Source: Temnothorax longispinosus (Eukaryota > Arthropoda > Insecta > Hymenoptera > Formicidae). Taken from it: a stretch of DNA of 64,000 bases. How positions within the stretch are numbered: the first letter of the stretch is position 1; the number at the start of each line of letters is the position of its first letter. Positions 51,436-62,023 of this stretch are shown here, piece after piece. The DNA lies in the NCBI RefSeq assembly GCF_030848805.1, contig NC_092363.1, positions 8,650,422 through 8,714,421 on the forward strand. Direction: 5' to 3'. A program made the position numbers and the translations under genes. A model generated the notes under the pieces. It had not been told where the DNA came from, did no database searches, and saw only the letters and a list, made by a program, of their open reading frames with translations.

Positions 51436-53498
51436 TTAATAAGCAGAACGGGGAGTTCTCACGGCCCCCCTCGAAGCAACTATTCTGCTGTCCCTTCTAA
51501 CAGACACCGATTCGTCACAAAAACCTAAGCGTTCTCTCATACTCATGGGGGGTCCTTCCCCGACCACCTCCCCATCATCCGCATACATCAAGGCATCAAT
51601 CAATAGGCTCCTGGCTTCTGGGGCCCTCCGCAGCAAAAGCAGAATTTTTTCGATAATCTCTATTATAAGTAGATCGCTCTGTGGGCGAGGCGGATCGCCC
51701 CGCACGTCCGTGGATTCACCATTCCCTCGAACAACCTCCGACCACGCTTCTCCATTGCGAGAGGCAGAAAGAAGAATGCCCCTCTTGTCCTTAGTTATAT
51801 CACCCTCTCGAGGATCAAATTGTTTATAGTAATTGCGAGAGATATCATGCGATGAGCTCCGTTTGTCCCTAATATTATTCTCGGCCCGGGATCGTCGTTC
51901 CCGGTTGTCAGATGAGTAAGATGAAGTAGGTGGAGGCGACTCGCGCTTACCGCGTCCCTCCGTTCTTGTAGTCTCGGAGTATGACCTGGTCCTGAAGGGC
52001 ACCGGCAAAGCCGGCCATGCCACTGGATTAAGAAATCTATCGTGGCTATCCACTGGGGCAGGATCGCCACCCTCAACAATTCTTCTCGCCCTGTGGAACG
52101 TAGTATTCTTATGAGCCATAACGACATTAATATTCCTATTTTTTTCGAAAAGAGGGCAGCCTCTGAAAGTTGATCTGTGGGGGTCTCCACAATTACAGCA
52201 TCGTACCGGCTTGGAGCATTGACTGTGTGCCTTGTCTCCACAGATTATGCAGCGAATTACACTTTTACAGGCATTTTTGATGTGGCCGAATCTGAAGCAA
52301 TTAAAGCATTAACGAACCTGTGGCACATAAGCTCGAACTCTAAGGTTGACACCGTTAGAGAATATGCTCAAATCACGTATACTATTATCCTAAATGTGAT
52401 GATTATATTGTCAGCAGCCGATAATTTAGAGATCTTGTTCACCGGATCCCACTTTCGTCGATACATTCGTTCTAACCTGAGGATTCTCGACTTATCCTCG
52501 ATAACCGTCCATAGTTCAGGAATAGTCGAAGGCCAGTCCGTAATCACGCCCTTACAAAAAAATGAGCGCTGCTCTAAATTGGCCTTTAATTTTATTGGGG
52601 CCTTAAGCTTATCTATTTTATCCAATGCAATATTTGCGTCAACAAAATCACTGAATTCAGCTTCAGCAGCGAAATGATTAATCATAACTACAGTGGAAGG
52701 GCAAATCTGTAACTCAGCTAGAACCATCCAGATTTTTATTAGGTTCCTACCTTTTTTGGTCAAAGTTTGATCGGGGGGGAAACGGAGAGTTATAATCGCT
52801 TTAGTTACCCTTAAAGTCATCTTCGAATCTGACAATTCTCTGAATTTCACTTGGAGCATCCCTCGAAGAGTCACCCCTGATAAGGGCCAGATCGCGCACG
52901 TTGTATACTTCCCTGTCGATAGCCTCGTGCGTGATATTCACGCTGCTATCACGTGTCGTGTTAGGAATGCTCTCGGTCACGACGGTATCACGTGAACGCA
53001 ACTATCACCGGCTGCATGATCCCCAACAGGAGACAAATGAAGGGCACTATCATGGTTATTATTGCTATTGTTCGGGGAGGCTTGGTTGATTAAAAGTTCG
53101 CTTCCCCGATTATCTTCAACATTATCTACTTCCATATTAATTTCAGGTACATTGAACACCACTTCTTTATTCTGTCGTTTATTCAGCTCCTCGTTCCTCT
53201 GTTTCTTGGCGGATGTATGTTTGCAGGATTGCGTTAAAGTCCATTCCGCGTCCGTGGAAGAATCCTCTGTTCTTAATTCTCTGGTGATCTTGTCAAAATC
53301 AAGCTCAGATATACCGGTTTTCATCCTCTTATTTGAGACCCGGCTAGGATCGACATCCTGAGACTGAGAATCATCGCTAGGGAGCTGAGAATCTTCGTCC
53401 GAAAGATCCATACGGTTTCTTTTCACTGGAGTAACTCCGCTCCCCCTCCGAGAGGGGAGCAACAAATTAATTAAGATATAATCCCTCCCGAAAGCCAA
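51436..53498 (-). pseudogene. LINE ORF1 (gag-like) with three zinc knuckles, broken by frameshifts
   Basis: Minus-strand pieces: an acidic/hydrophilic N-terminal part (53498-52977); a middle RNA-binding-like part (52874-52368); three CCHC knuckles at about 52305-52165 (CFNCFRFGHIKNAC, CIICGDKAHSQC, CCNCGDPHRSTFRGC) just after an in-frame TAA; and a basic, Ser/Arg-rich tail ending RTPRSAY at 51436. At least two frameshifts and one stop separate the parts. Knuckle spacing is typical of ORF1 of I/Jockey-type LINEs, which coats the element RNA. Confidence 0.85.
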
Positions 53499-53758
53499 TA
53501 GAGATCCACCCCCTGTGTACTAATTTTCGCACGAAACGTAAAGTCAGAGCTAAGATCAGGATAAGTAGCGCCGACACACGCGTCCGTCTCGTACCACGGC
53601 TCGAGCGGAACTCTGCTGTTACATGGCTGCGCTGTAGGTTATGTAAGGTTACGCATGCGTGTGAAATGATCGCCGAACCAACGTGCTTTGGCCCGTAGGG
53701 CCAATAAGCGATTACGCGATAAAATAGTGTTTTTAGACAGATTTTTGTTATTTTCTCC

Positions 53759-54113
53759 ATGCTCAAAATCGCGAAAGAAAAACAGCTAGAGGTACAACTC
53801 CACCCGATATTATGCTTAAAGCTGTCAGAGCTGTGAAAATACATAACCTGTCAATCCGACAAGCTGCTTTAGAGTTCGATATCAACTATCGTACATTAGC
53901 TCGCTATTGCAAGAAGATATCAGAGGAAGACTATGTATGTGAAAATATTGCTACTCCAAACGATTTCTGTGGGTTATTCTGAGCTAGACAGATTTTTAAT
54001 AAGTCTCAAGAACAAGAATTGGTAAATTACATTTTACGTGCTTCGGATATTTATTTTGGTCTCTCTCCCAAGAAAATCAGCACTTTGGCTTATAATCTAG
54101 CTTGCAATACTTA
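53759..54113 (+). pseudogene. Tigger/pogo transposase N-terminal fragment
   Basis: After ATG 53759 and a one-base slip the frame reads RERKTARGTTP, then MLKAVRAVKIHNLSIRQAAL, then LARYCKKIS. This is the psq-type helix-turn-helix of Tigger/pogo transposases. After a stop at about 53980 it continues EQELVNYILRASDIYFGLSP, the start of the CENP-B-like second DNA-binding half. The DDE catalytic domain is absent. It lies on + inside the TA-flanked element, at its right end. Confidence 0.85.
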
Positions 54114-54455
54114 ATTCAATTGAGATGCCTACATTCTGGATAAAAAATAAAATGGCAAGAGAAGATTAAAACAGGAACTATTTGTCGTTTCTTCTATATA
54201 AAAGATATGTGACAACCAACCCAGAGTCGTGTGACAACCAACCCTGGGTATGGAGTAAGTCGTCACATTTTCACGATCTTGCTTAGAATTAAATAACTTT
54301 TTTGTGTATAAATATATATAAGTCTAATATTTTTTTTCTTATACCTAAAAGATGTAGCTACATTATAAAGTACTATACAATATTATAAACTATTGCTAAC
54401 ATTTTTTTAAAAATCAGTATTTGAAAAGTGTGACAACCCGCCCCGGTCTCCCCTA

Positions 54456-55064
54456 CTATGTTAAAGTTAAAAGAAGGTTTATACGAACTTATAAAAGTGT
54501 GCTGATGGTGATCGCATGCTCATGCTGGACGCACACTGGCTGCGCTGGAAATATTGAGTATAAATGGGTTTGCGATTATTGCAAATAAGCTTCTCCGTTA
54601 CATTTGTATTTCAGAGACATTAAATAAAGTTTTCTAATTGCAATACCGATGTATTTTGCACTTCATTAGCGATTTCTCGGGGTATCTCATATTAGGAGCA
54701 CACTTTTTCGATTTTGCATAAAGCTCATTTTTTACATATTTCTAATTTTCAGAAAAATTAATATTTAAATTAGATTTTACATTTCAGCATCTTAAGGGGA
54801 TTCTATAGTAGTAGTAATTACCGACATTTTTTTATTGGAAGAAATCTTTGAATTAGCTTTACAGAATTGCAAAATTCTTTTACAAAATTAAAGTACGCAC
54901 AAAAATCTACCCTGCGACATACGATTTCATATCGGAAACAAAAAAAAATTAAAAAATTTACTAATTTGGGCACATACAGCTGTCACCTGACGACAATAAC
55001 AAAAATACTGCAGTTTATATATATATAATGACACCCAGGCAGGGTAGGAACAATATGTAGGAAC
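54456..55064. other. Unassigned spacer inside the inverted repeat
   Basis: Contains GTATCTCATATTAGGAGCAC at 54682-54701, the reverse complement of the 46.7 kb word. No ORF of note. Confidence 0.4.
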
Positions 55065-55069
55065 AATAT

Positions 55070-55381
55070 TGTTAAGAATATTTAAGTTCAGCGCGTTTAT
55101 GTTGGCGAGTGTACAGACACATAATTCCTTATGTCATTCTATGTGACTGTACAGTAAAACGAGTCTAGCGCGACTCGGGTAACTTCGGCAGCTTTCGTGC
55201 CCCGAAGCGACTTCGAGTGGCAACCATGCGAGGCGGCTCTTCCCCTCTCTAGTCTCAAGTCTCATGTCGAGAGGAGAGCACGCGCCATACAGTTTATTAT
55301 ATTAATAAAGAGAACACGTTTATAATAAACTCTGAACGACTCAATTCCCCTCAGCCCGTTCACACAATTCCTGTCTCAACA
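55070..55381. mobile_element. Solo LTR (312 bp) with 5-bp target duplication
   Basis: Starts TGTTAAGAATATTTAAGTTC and ends CACACAATTCCTGTCTCAACA; flanked by AATAT at 55065-55069 and 55382-55386. An AATAAA-type signal (AATAAAGAGAAC) lies in the right third. TG...CA ends and a 5-bp duplication fit a Gypsy or BEL/Pao element reduced by LTR recombination. Orientation is inferred as + from the polyadenylation signal. Confidence 0.8.
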
Positions 55382-55386
55382 AATAT

Positions 55387-55694
55387 TGTGTAAATAGAAC
55401 TAAGATTCAACGCCTAGAAAAAAAGATTTTCTCTAATAAAGTTTTATTAAGCAGAGTCACATCCAGGTTGATAGAATAAGCAGTATTGCATGTAGCGAGA
55501 GATGACGCAGCAATCGGATAAGGACAGATACCTATAGTTAGACAAAGACAGATATAGAGAAAACAGGATTAGAAATGTTGACATTATCGACATCGAGGAA
55601 GCTCGGCCTTCGTTATAGGATCCCCTTATAGCTTATTAAAATTCCTTTAAAATAACTTACTACATTTTTCAATTCTGCCCATACACTTATTCCG
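55387..55694. other. Spacer without recognised features
   Basis: AT-rich with no ORF. Lies between the solo LTR and the right arm of the inverted repeat. Confidence 0.4.
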
Positions 55695-56590
55695 ATAATC
55701 ACACAAAATAGATGTGGTATCGCATAATAGGGGACTTCCTATATAAATCCTACAAAATTCGCACAACATTACTAATGCCTGGAACTGTTTAGAAATTGCT
55801 TCAATATGCTCAGAACTATACGATATTTTATATAAGCCAGAACTCCGAGATTTCATACAGCGTCTCACCCATATACCCATAAATGCGTCTTCCTCGGGCA
55901 ATAAAAATTATTTAAAAAATGAATAAATAATGCTTATCGACAGAACTCTTTAGAAAACGTTAGAACATGTTCAGAACTACACGAGAATTATAACAGAATT
56001 CACAAAACTGTTAAAAATCGTACAGCGTCTCACCTCATTCTCTCAAAGTACTCGATTCTCGGGCGTTATTAATTTATTTAAAAATTATACAACATTGCTA
56101 GTGCTCTTTAGAAAATGCTTCTATATGCTCAGAACTACTCGAAAAATATTTTACATAAACTGAAACTTCGAGATTTCGCATAGCGTCATTAGCGTCTCAC
56201 CTTCTTCCGTCATGATGACTTTTCAAGTAATATTAATTTTTTAAATATAACACAAAGATCCTAACGCTCGGAACTCTTTAGAAAATGCTTTAATATGCTC
56301 AGAACTACTCGAAAAATATTTTATATAAATCGGAACTCCGAGATTTCAACTGGCGTCTCAACTCGGTATACTCATTACATTGTAATTTTGTTTTTAGTAC
56401 CTTATAATTAATTTTTTTGCTTTTATGTGGCAGAACTCTTTATAGAACTGTTATAGAACTATAGATCTCGCAAAATCTGATAAGATATAGCGGCGGAACT
56501 CGTGTAGGACAAAGTGTGACGCTGCATAAACCTAGCGTCTCACTCAGTTTGTACTAACGCGTTTTTTTGCTTTAATGGCCAAAACTACAT
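55695..56590. repeat. Right arm of the 10.6 kb inverted repeat: tandem ~180-bp units
   Basis: About five units with AGCGTCTCACC, AGAACTCTTTAGAAAA and AATATGCTCAGAACTACTCG words: the complement of the left arm with one more unit. Its outer end is cut off at the TTAA MITE. Confidence 0.8.
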
Positions 56591-56602
56591 ATGATATATT
56601 AA

Positions 56603-56958
56603 CCCGTTGTGGTCACACCTCCTAAAAATAACGTAGTGGTCACACGGGGTCCAATGGACCCCACAACAGTTTCCATTTGCGTTCTTTTTTGATGTATCGA
56701 CTCAAACCTTGAACTGGAATTAATTTATGACTTCCTCTTGATAATCCAATAATTTAAAAAATTTTTTTATGTTGAAAAAACGCGAGAAAAAAATTTTTTT
56801 TTCGAGAAATTTAATTTTTTTCACAAAAATAGTCATCAAAATTTTTTGAGATAGAGTAAAAAAACTTTGTGCGTTTTACTCTCAAAATAATATACTTTTA
56901 AGAAAAAAAAAAAAAAAAAAAGCCTGGGGTCCACTGGACCCCATGTGACCACAACGGG
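56603..56958. mobile_element. piggyBac-like MITE (356 bp)
   Basis: TTAA-CCCGTTGTGGTCACA at the left and TGTGACCACAACGGG-TTAA at the right. CCC...GGG termini next to TTAA are diagnostic of piggyBac. Subterminal GGGGTCCAATGGACCCC and GGGGTCCACTGGACCCC palindromes lie near each end. Confidence 0.85.
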
Positions 56959-56973
56959 TTAATAATAATTACA

Positions 56974-56979
<6 letters not shown>

Positions 56980-57022
<43 letters not shown>
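56980..57022. repeat. (TA)n microsatellite
   Basis: About 21 TA units preceding the tandem foldbacks. Confidence 0.95.
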
Positions 57023-57023
<1 letters not shown>

Positions 57024-57025
<2 letters not shown>

Positions 57026-57662
57026 GACAATCCACGTCACTTTTACCCCCCCATCTGTCCAAAATTGGTATGGACGGATTTTAATGACTAAGGGCGGAAA
57101 ATGTTCGTCTTGAAAAGAGCTTTCGAAAGGCGTGTGGCATATATGCGCAATCCAACATGGCGTCATAGTTATGGCTGCTTAAAGGGATAAATTCAAAATT
57201 TCAGATTCAAGTACATGACGCCATGTTGAATTGCGCATATATGCCACACGCCTTTCGAAAGCTCTTTTCAAGACGAACATTTTCCGCCCTTAATCATTAA
57301 AATCCGTCCATACCAATTATGGACAGATGGGGTAAGGACAATTTACGTCACTTTTATCCCCCATCTGTCCAAAATTTGTATGGACGGATTTTAATGACTA
57401 AGGGCGGAAAATGTTCGTCTTGAAAAGAGCTTTCGAAAGGCGTGTGGTATATATGCACAATTCAACATGGCGTCATAGTTATGGCTGCTTAAAGGGATAA
57501 ATTCAAAATTTCAGATTCAACATGACGCCATGTTGAATTGCGCATATATGCCACACGTCTTTCAAAAGCTCTTTTCAAGACAAACATTTTCTGCCCTTAG
57601 TCATTAAAATCCGTCTATACCAATTTTGGACAGATGGGGGGTAAAAGTGACGTGGATTGTCC
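57024..57662. repeat. Two tandem copies of a ~320-bp foldback
   Basis: Copy 1 is about 57024-57342 and copy 2 about 57343-57662. Each has arms with GACAATCCACGTCACTTTTA-like ends, AATTTTGGACAGATGGGG, GGCGGAAAATGTTCGTCTTG and CGAAAGGCGTGTGGCATATA, mirrored around a AGGGATAAATTCAAAATTTC spacer. The two copies are about 95% alike by eye and lie head to tail. No ORF. Confidence 0.8.
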
Positions 57663-57673
57663 TATATATATAT

Positions 57674-58140
57674 TGTTGTGTGGCGAAAGTCACCGCTCCC
57701 TAATTGCGACACCTAGCTGTCAACGTTACTTCCGGATCTTGCCAAACTCACCTGAGGTGGCATTCCGAATCTTGCCAAACTCACCTGAGGTGGCCTTCCG
57801 GGTTTCGCAAGTGGCTTCCAGGGCATTCACCCGGAAGCAGAAACGCTGACAGCTAAGTCAGCACCGCGGAAGCTAACGCGCGAGAGATAAAAACCCGCCC
57901 TTCCGAGAAGCGGCGGGCAGTCTAGACCGAAAAGCTATAACGCGCACGACCGAATGTAATCGACTATACGAACGCCCGCAAGTCAGGGCCGTGGATTAAA
58001 AGCACCTGTGTAGTAAGATTTGTGTAACACTAAGTTTATTAAAAGCTATTCTACAAGAATCTGGACAAGTGTGTCTTCTCTCTCCCGGCGGATCCCAAAG
58101 AACTCCGTGCCGATCCTGTAACCCCAGGCGCGGCACAACA
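57674..58140 (+). repeat. 5' LTR
   Basis: Begins TGTTGTGTGGCGAAAGTCAC and ends AGGCGCGGCACAACA. It contains two copies of a TTGCCAAACTCACCTGAGGT unit. A likely primer-binding site starts just after it (TTGGTGGCAGCGGTGGGAT, 58142 on); the tRNA is not assigned. Confidence 0.92.
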
Positions 58141-58669
58141 ATTGGTGGCAGCGGTGGGATATCTGCTAACCGGACGAGAAGACATCCTGCCAGATCTAAC
58201 GGCATCCTGCAAAAGAGAACGGATCATAAAGCGGCGGCAAAACATCCCGGAGAGGAACAGCCAGCCGGATCCCGAGTGAGCAACACGTGAGACAACGGTA
58301 GCAGCCGCCGAGTGTTATCAGCGACACCGGAGAGGCCCCGACCTACCGAACGGACTCGCCAGCCCGAGGCAACGCCACAGGGACGCACCGAGCCAGCGAA
58401 GCAGGGATACAGCGAAGCAGACACGACACAAAAACCGCGGAGCGGCCCTGCAGGACTCCGACACAGCAGAAAGCGGACACCATGCGTTGCGCGGCGGTAC
58501 TGTAAGTCCGAAGCAATTTGTAAGCCGACTACGGCACGCGCCGAGCGTAGAAATAGCGAGCGTCCACCGCGATCGAAAGTCGAAAGAAACTTCGCGATTA
58601 CAGCAACTACAACCGCGAAAGCCGAAGGAAGCTTCGCGATTACAGGAGACAAGTGTTAAACGCCAATAG

Positions 58670-60940
58670 ATGTCGGACGACTTGTCCCGGCATCTCCCTA
58701 TTAGTAACGCGTCCTTCGTGTTGAGCGAGCGCGCGCAACAAGCAATCGAGAATAGCATCCGAAACCGTTTTCGCGCCGCACGACGTACAGACCACGATTC
58801 TTTAGACCGCGTGCGACGAAACTTAGACGCACAACTTGCCGACGACGATACGCCAGTGCTCGAATTGCACCCCAACGTCATTATAGAACGCGAATTTGAA
58901 TTTTTAGACGCTAGCCTTTGTAACACGAACGAGCAACCGCGAGATAGCCTAGCGGACGAACACAGTGACGATCACAACAGTGACACACGCATACTGCCCC
59001 CGACCGACGGTGACGCACGATCGGACACCTCGGCCGATACTCAGAGCGAAAACGCAGGGAGAGGAGAATTCTCCCTGACATCGTACGACAGCGATATATT
59101 TGACCCCGAGGAAGAAGATTATACCCCCCGGGCCGACAGAATGAGCCAGCCACGAGCTGCCGCGACCATTGCACCGCGCGAGGACATAACTCCTGCGCAA
59201 ATTAACGCCGAGATAGCACGGCTTAGACCCGCGGAAAATGGGCAACCGCCCGAAGCCAACCAAAGTCGAGCCCCCGAGCCGACGCAAGTAAGCCCAGGAG
59301 CAATAAGCTCCGTGCTCACCGACGTCCTACGCATGATGCGCGAGATGCAGGAACGCATGGATCGAACAGAGGCTGCAGAGTTCGAGCGCTCTGTAGAAGT
59401 TCTGCGCGCAATCCGCGAGATGCAGGAACGCCTGAGTAGAGTGGAATCCGCCACTTACGATCGCTCCGACGCGCCAGGGCGACGCGTACGCAGCCTGGGC
59501 CCGCTGGACGTGACCTACGGGCGGACGCACAGCGACGTCCGTAGTCAGCCAGGGCACCATATCGGGTTCCTCAGCCTAAAGAAAGCCCGTAACATGATTC
59601 CCGAAATGAACGAAGAATCCAAAGAGCGCGTTCGCGAATTTATTAACGCAAGCACTTACGCGATGAAAAATATACAGCCCGCGGACGAAACCATGCTCCT
59701 AGAAGTAATCCTATGCACGAAGTTCAAGGGCAAAGCAATGACCGACTTCGACACGCGCGATATTCGCGATTTCGACCAGCTGAAGCGCGAGCTCGAAACG
59801 GAATATCTCGGAAAGCGCGGCATGACCCACTTGCAGTTGGAATTCAACTCGCTAAAACAGAAACCTGGCGAAAGCGCACAGGAATTTGGGCGTCGAGTCG
59901 ACAAATTAGCGAGAGAACTGTACGAGGCCATGGAGGAAGGCCAAGGGCACTCGCAAGAACAGCAAAAAGCGATTCTTGACAGCATCAAGACGCAAGCCCT
60001 GCAGAATTTTCAAATCGGGCTGCACGACGATATCAAGATGCTGGTCCGAGCACAACGATATCAAAGCCTACAGGAGGCAATAACCGGCGCCACCGCCGAG
60101 GAAAAGGTTAGAGGCCCCTCCCCGCGGAACAGACAGACGACAAACAGAAATAAGCTTAGCACGGAAAACGCGCGATATCCGGGGAACGAGGCGATACAGT
60201 GCCACAAATGTGGAGAAACAGGCCATTACCGGCGAGATTGCCGTACGAGCCGACATGCGAATAGATTCTCGTTGCCGAAACCGGACAAGCCCGGCGAAAT
60301 AAATACGCTCGAGTGCACCTATTGCAAAAGGACCGGGCATAAGCGAGAAGAGTGTTGGTCGCTGAACGGACGACCCAACACGGAACGATCAAGCCGATCG
60401 AAAACGGACGCCCCCAAAAAGGCGCCAGTAAATGGTTTAAAGGTAAAGAAAAAAAAATCGCGAGAAACAAGCGATGAATCTTCCTCCAGTAGCGGCAGCG
60501 AAGAAGACGAGAGACCAAAGAAGAATAAGGCACGAGCCGCCGAGGAGTATCAAGTGTCGCAGATAACGGGGAAACGTAACATACATACCTTAAACCTGAT
60601 AACACTGCCGATTCAAGAGGCCAAGAAAGGCAAGACAAATTTCTTATTAGACTCAGGAGCGATCCTAACGCTAATCAAAGTAGGAAATTTAAAAGGCGGT
60701 ATTATGGTACGAGAAAAACGCCTAACATTGACCGGAGTGACGGGACACAAGATCCACACTTTCGGAAAGATAAAAGCAACCGTAAATCTGGGAAGCCAGA
60801 AAATACGCCATACCATGTACGTGGTAGAGGATGATTTCCCGATCGATTATGAGGGAATACTGGGGAATGATTTCCTCACAAAGCGCAAAGCCGTTATCTC
60901 ACACGCCACAAAGCAGGTACATCGAAAGAGTTACATTTAA
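58670..60940 (+). CDS. Gag-protease polyprotein of the LTR element (756 aa)
   Basis: Open from ATG 58670, which follows a stop-rich leader. Layout: acidic N-terminal region (1-200), Met/Arg-rich coiled coil (about 215-265), capsid-like region (about 295-480), two zinc knuckles CHKCGETGHYRRDC (511-524) and CTYCKRTGHKREEC (549-562), and a basic then Ser/Glu-rich linker. A retroviral-type aspartic protease follows, with active-site LLDSGA (Asp 661) and GILGNDF (729-735). The protein would form the particle, package RNA and process the polyprotein. GC content (about 50%) and codon use differ strongly from the AT-rich surroundings. Being open while pol and env are deleted suggests recent descent from a working element. 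Confidence 0.9.
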   Translation: MSDDLSRHLPISNASFVLSERAQQAIENSIRNRFRAARRTDHDSLDRVRRNLDAQLADDDTPVLELHPNVIIEREFEFLDASLCNTNEQPRDSLADEHSDDHNSDTRILPPTDGDARSDTSADTQSENAGRGEFSLTSYDSDIFDPEEEDYTPRADRMSQPRAAATIAPREDITPAQINAEIARLRPAENGQPPEANQSRAPEPTQVSPGAISSVLTDVLRMMREMQERMDRTEAAEFERSVEVLRAIREMQERLSRVESATYDRSDAPGRRVRSLGPLDVTYGRTHSDVRSQPGHHIGFLSLKKARNMIPEMNEESKERVREFINASTYAMKNIQPADETMLLEVILCTKFKGKAMTDFDTRDIRDFDQLKRELETEYLGKRGMTHLQLEFNSLKQKPGESAQEFGRRVDKLARELYEAMEEGQGHSQEQQKAILDSIKTQALQNFQIGLHDDIKMLVRAQRYQSLQEAITGATAEEKVRGPSPRNRQTTNRNKLSTENARYPGNEAIQCHKCGETGHYRRDCRTSRHANRFSLPKPDKPGEINTLECTYCKRTGHKREECWSLNGRPNTERSSRSKTDAPKKAPVNGLKVKKKKSRETSDESSSSSGSEEDERPKKNKARAAEEYQVSQITGKRNIHTLNLITLPIQEAKKGKTNFLLDSGAILTLIKVGNLKGGIMVREKRLTLTGVTGHKIHTFGKIKATVNLGSQKIRHTMYVVEDDFPIDYEGILGNDFLTKRKAVISHATKQVHRKSYI

Positions 60941-61420
60941 ACTCCGACCATATAAGAAGGAAAACTCACCACACCGCAGCAGAGTAGGCATCACAAAAGA
61001 ACCTACACCAAAAGTATTCGTCGGACACTGTTTGGTGGAGCCGACATATTTTGAATGCCCAATAAGCATGTCAAACGGCGTGAAAAAATTAGTAGAGGCA
61101 CCCACCACGCGCGTAACTCTAAAAAAGAAGCCGGTAAGCGACACGACTGACATACTCACGTTACACGTGACCGAAAAACGCGAATCTATTTTAGCGCGAC
61201 GCAAAAGATTACGCGAGCGATTACAGACCGAGCAAGTGAACGCGGCGACGGACGCATCAGATTTCGTCACCGGAGCCGTACGTTCTCAGGGGCCGGTAGG
61301 CGAAGTTCGACCGAACATCTACGCCAGCAGAAAATTGGGCAAGGCAAAACAACCATTCGACAAGAAGAGTAGTAACAAGGACACGTTTATTAAGAATAGC
61401 ACTTACCAAGACGTCACTCG
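60915..61420 (+). pseudogene. Pol remnant: post-protease spacer joined to an RNase H stub (reverse transcriptase deleted)
   Basis: It reads in a different frame from gag-protease, so a frameshift lies near 60930. The spacer that normally precedes the RT ends about 61237 and is followed directly by ATDASDFVTGAV and YASRKL, the beginning of the Gypsy RNase H domain. The whole RT palm is missing between them, and the RNase H ends after about 50 residues. No integrase motifs (HHCC, DDE) are seen. It is a simple internal deletion relic. Confidence 0.8.
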
Positions 61421-61439
61421 CGACAAACGACACAACTGT

Positions 61440-61945
61440 CACAAAAGGAGTGCAGCAACGGGCGTCGAAACTAGCGCGCCGCGAAGAGATAGACGAACAT
61501 TTGCTAGCGATAACCGCGATCACAATCAAGTTAATAAGCGACGTAGAAGACATCCTAGCATACTTTACTTACTCTAAGAATTATATTATAATCGTGCGAC
61601 TACTCCCGATCGAAAATATTGTAGCGGAATTAAAAGAAGCAACGGCCAACCTATCCCAAGGATCACATTTTTCTTTCAAAATACAAATTGACAATTGGAA
61701 CACCATTCAAAACTATGTGAAAATAAATGCATATTGTGATAATCCTAACGTATCCCAACTACGAAATTGTACGCAGGACACCCCTTCCGGTGTACGATAA
61801 TATATGTAATATATCCCGTGGGCTCCGTGTCCATAGTTGTCATTATAATAGGAATTGTAGTAACAATCATATGGATAATAAAGAAAAAAACAAGGAAAGA
61901 CAAGCGACGCGACTTCCGCAAACAACTAGGAAAATAAGCTGTAAT
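61440..61945 (+). pseudogene. Env C-terminal remnant of an errantivirus-like element
   Basis: In the 61450-61800 frame a helical segment (AITIKLISDVEDILAYF) and SQGSHFSFKI resemble the C-terminal ectodomain of errantivirus Env, of the F-type fusion glycoprotein family. After a frame change at about 61800 a hydrophobic anchor (VVIIIGIVVTIIWII) and a basic tail follow up to a TAA near 61940. The N-terminal part, including any fusion-peptide and furin region, is absent, so no functional glycoprotein can be made. Confidence 0.65.
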
Positions 61946-62008
61946 ATGACGTAACTTCCATGGAAAAAGAAAGCAGTAACGAAAACTTCATGCCTCAGTT
62001 TTCTTTTT

Positions 62009-62023
62009 CCACGGGGGGAGGGA
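62009..62023 (+). other. Polypurine tract
   Basis: ACGGGGGGAGGGA lies immediately before the 3' LTR start, in the expected place for plus-strand priming. Confidence 0.85.

Larger units (their letters stand above)
47640..53700 (-). mobile_element. Nearly full-length non-LTR retrotransposon with RNase H (I-like superfamily)
   Basis: Minus-strand order: ORF1 with three zinc knuckles, ORF2 with APE endonuclease, reverse transcriptase, RNase H and a C-terminal CCHC finger, then a short 3' UTR. An RNase H after the RT points to the I group of LINEs. Exact ends are uncertain; target duplications were not identified. It is disabled by a handful of frameshifts and stops. Confidence 0.85.
47140..54453 (+). 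mobile_element. Pogo/Tigger-type DNA transposon split by a LINE
   Basis: The left end GGGTAGACCAGGGCTAGAAG follows TA; the right end, CCCGCCCCGGTCTCCCC, precedes TA. Complemented, the right end reads GGGGAGACCGGGGCGGGTTG and both ends carry GTTGTCACA nearby. The + strand transposase relic (53759-54113) lies near the right end. About 6.1 kb of LINE occupies roughly 47640-53700. Several direct copies of GTGACAACCAACCC-type words precede the right end (54210-54262). Confidence 0.65.

Noticed and set aside
47676..53361. Plus-strand ORFs across the LINE (for example 185 codons at 47714-48271)
   Set aside because: They are antisense shadows of the LINE ORFs, which carry all recognisable motifs on the minus strand.
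58224..60638. Minus-strand ORFs of 100-200 codons across the LTR element
   Set aside because: Shadows of the GC-rich gag-protease ORF and leader; no motifs.
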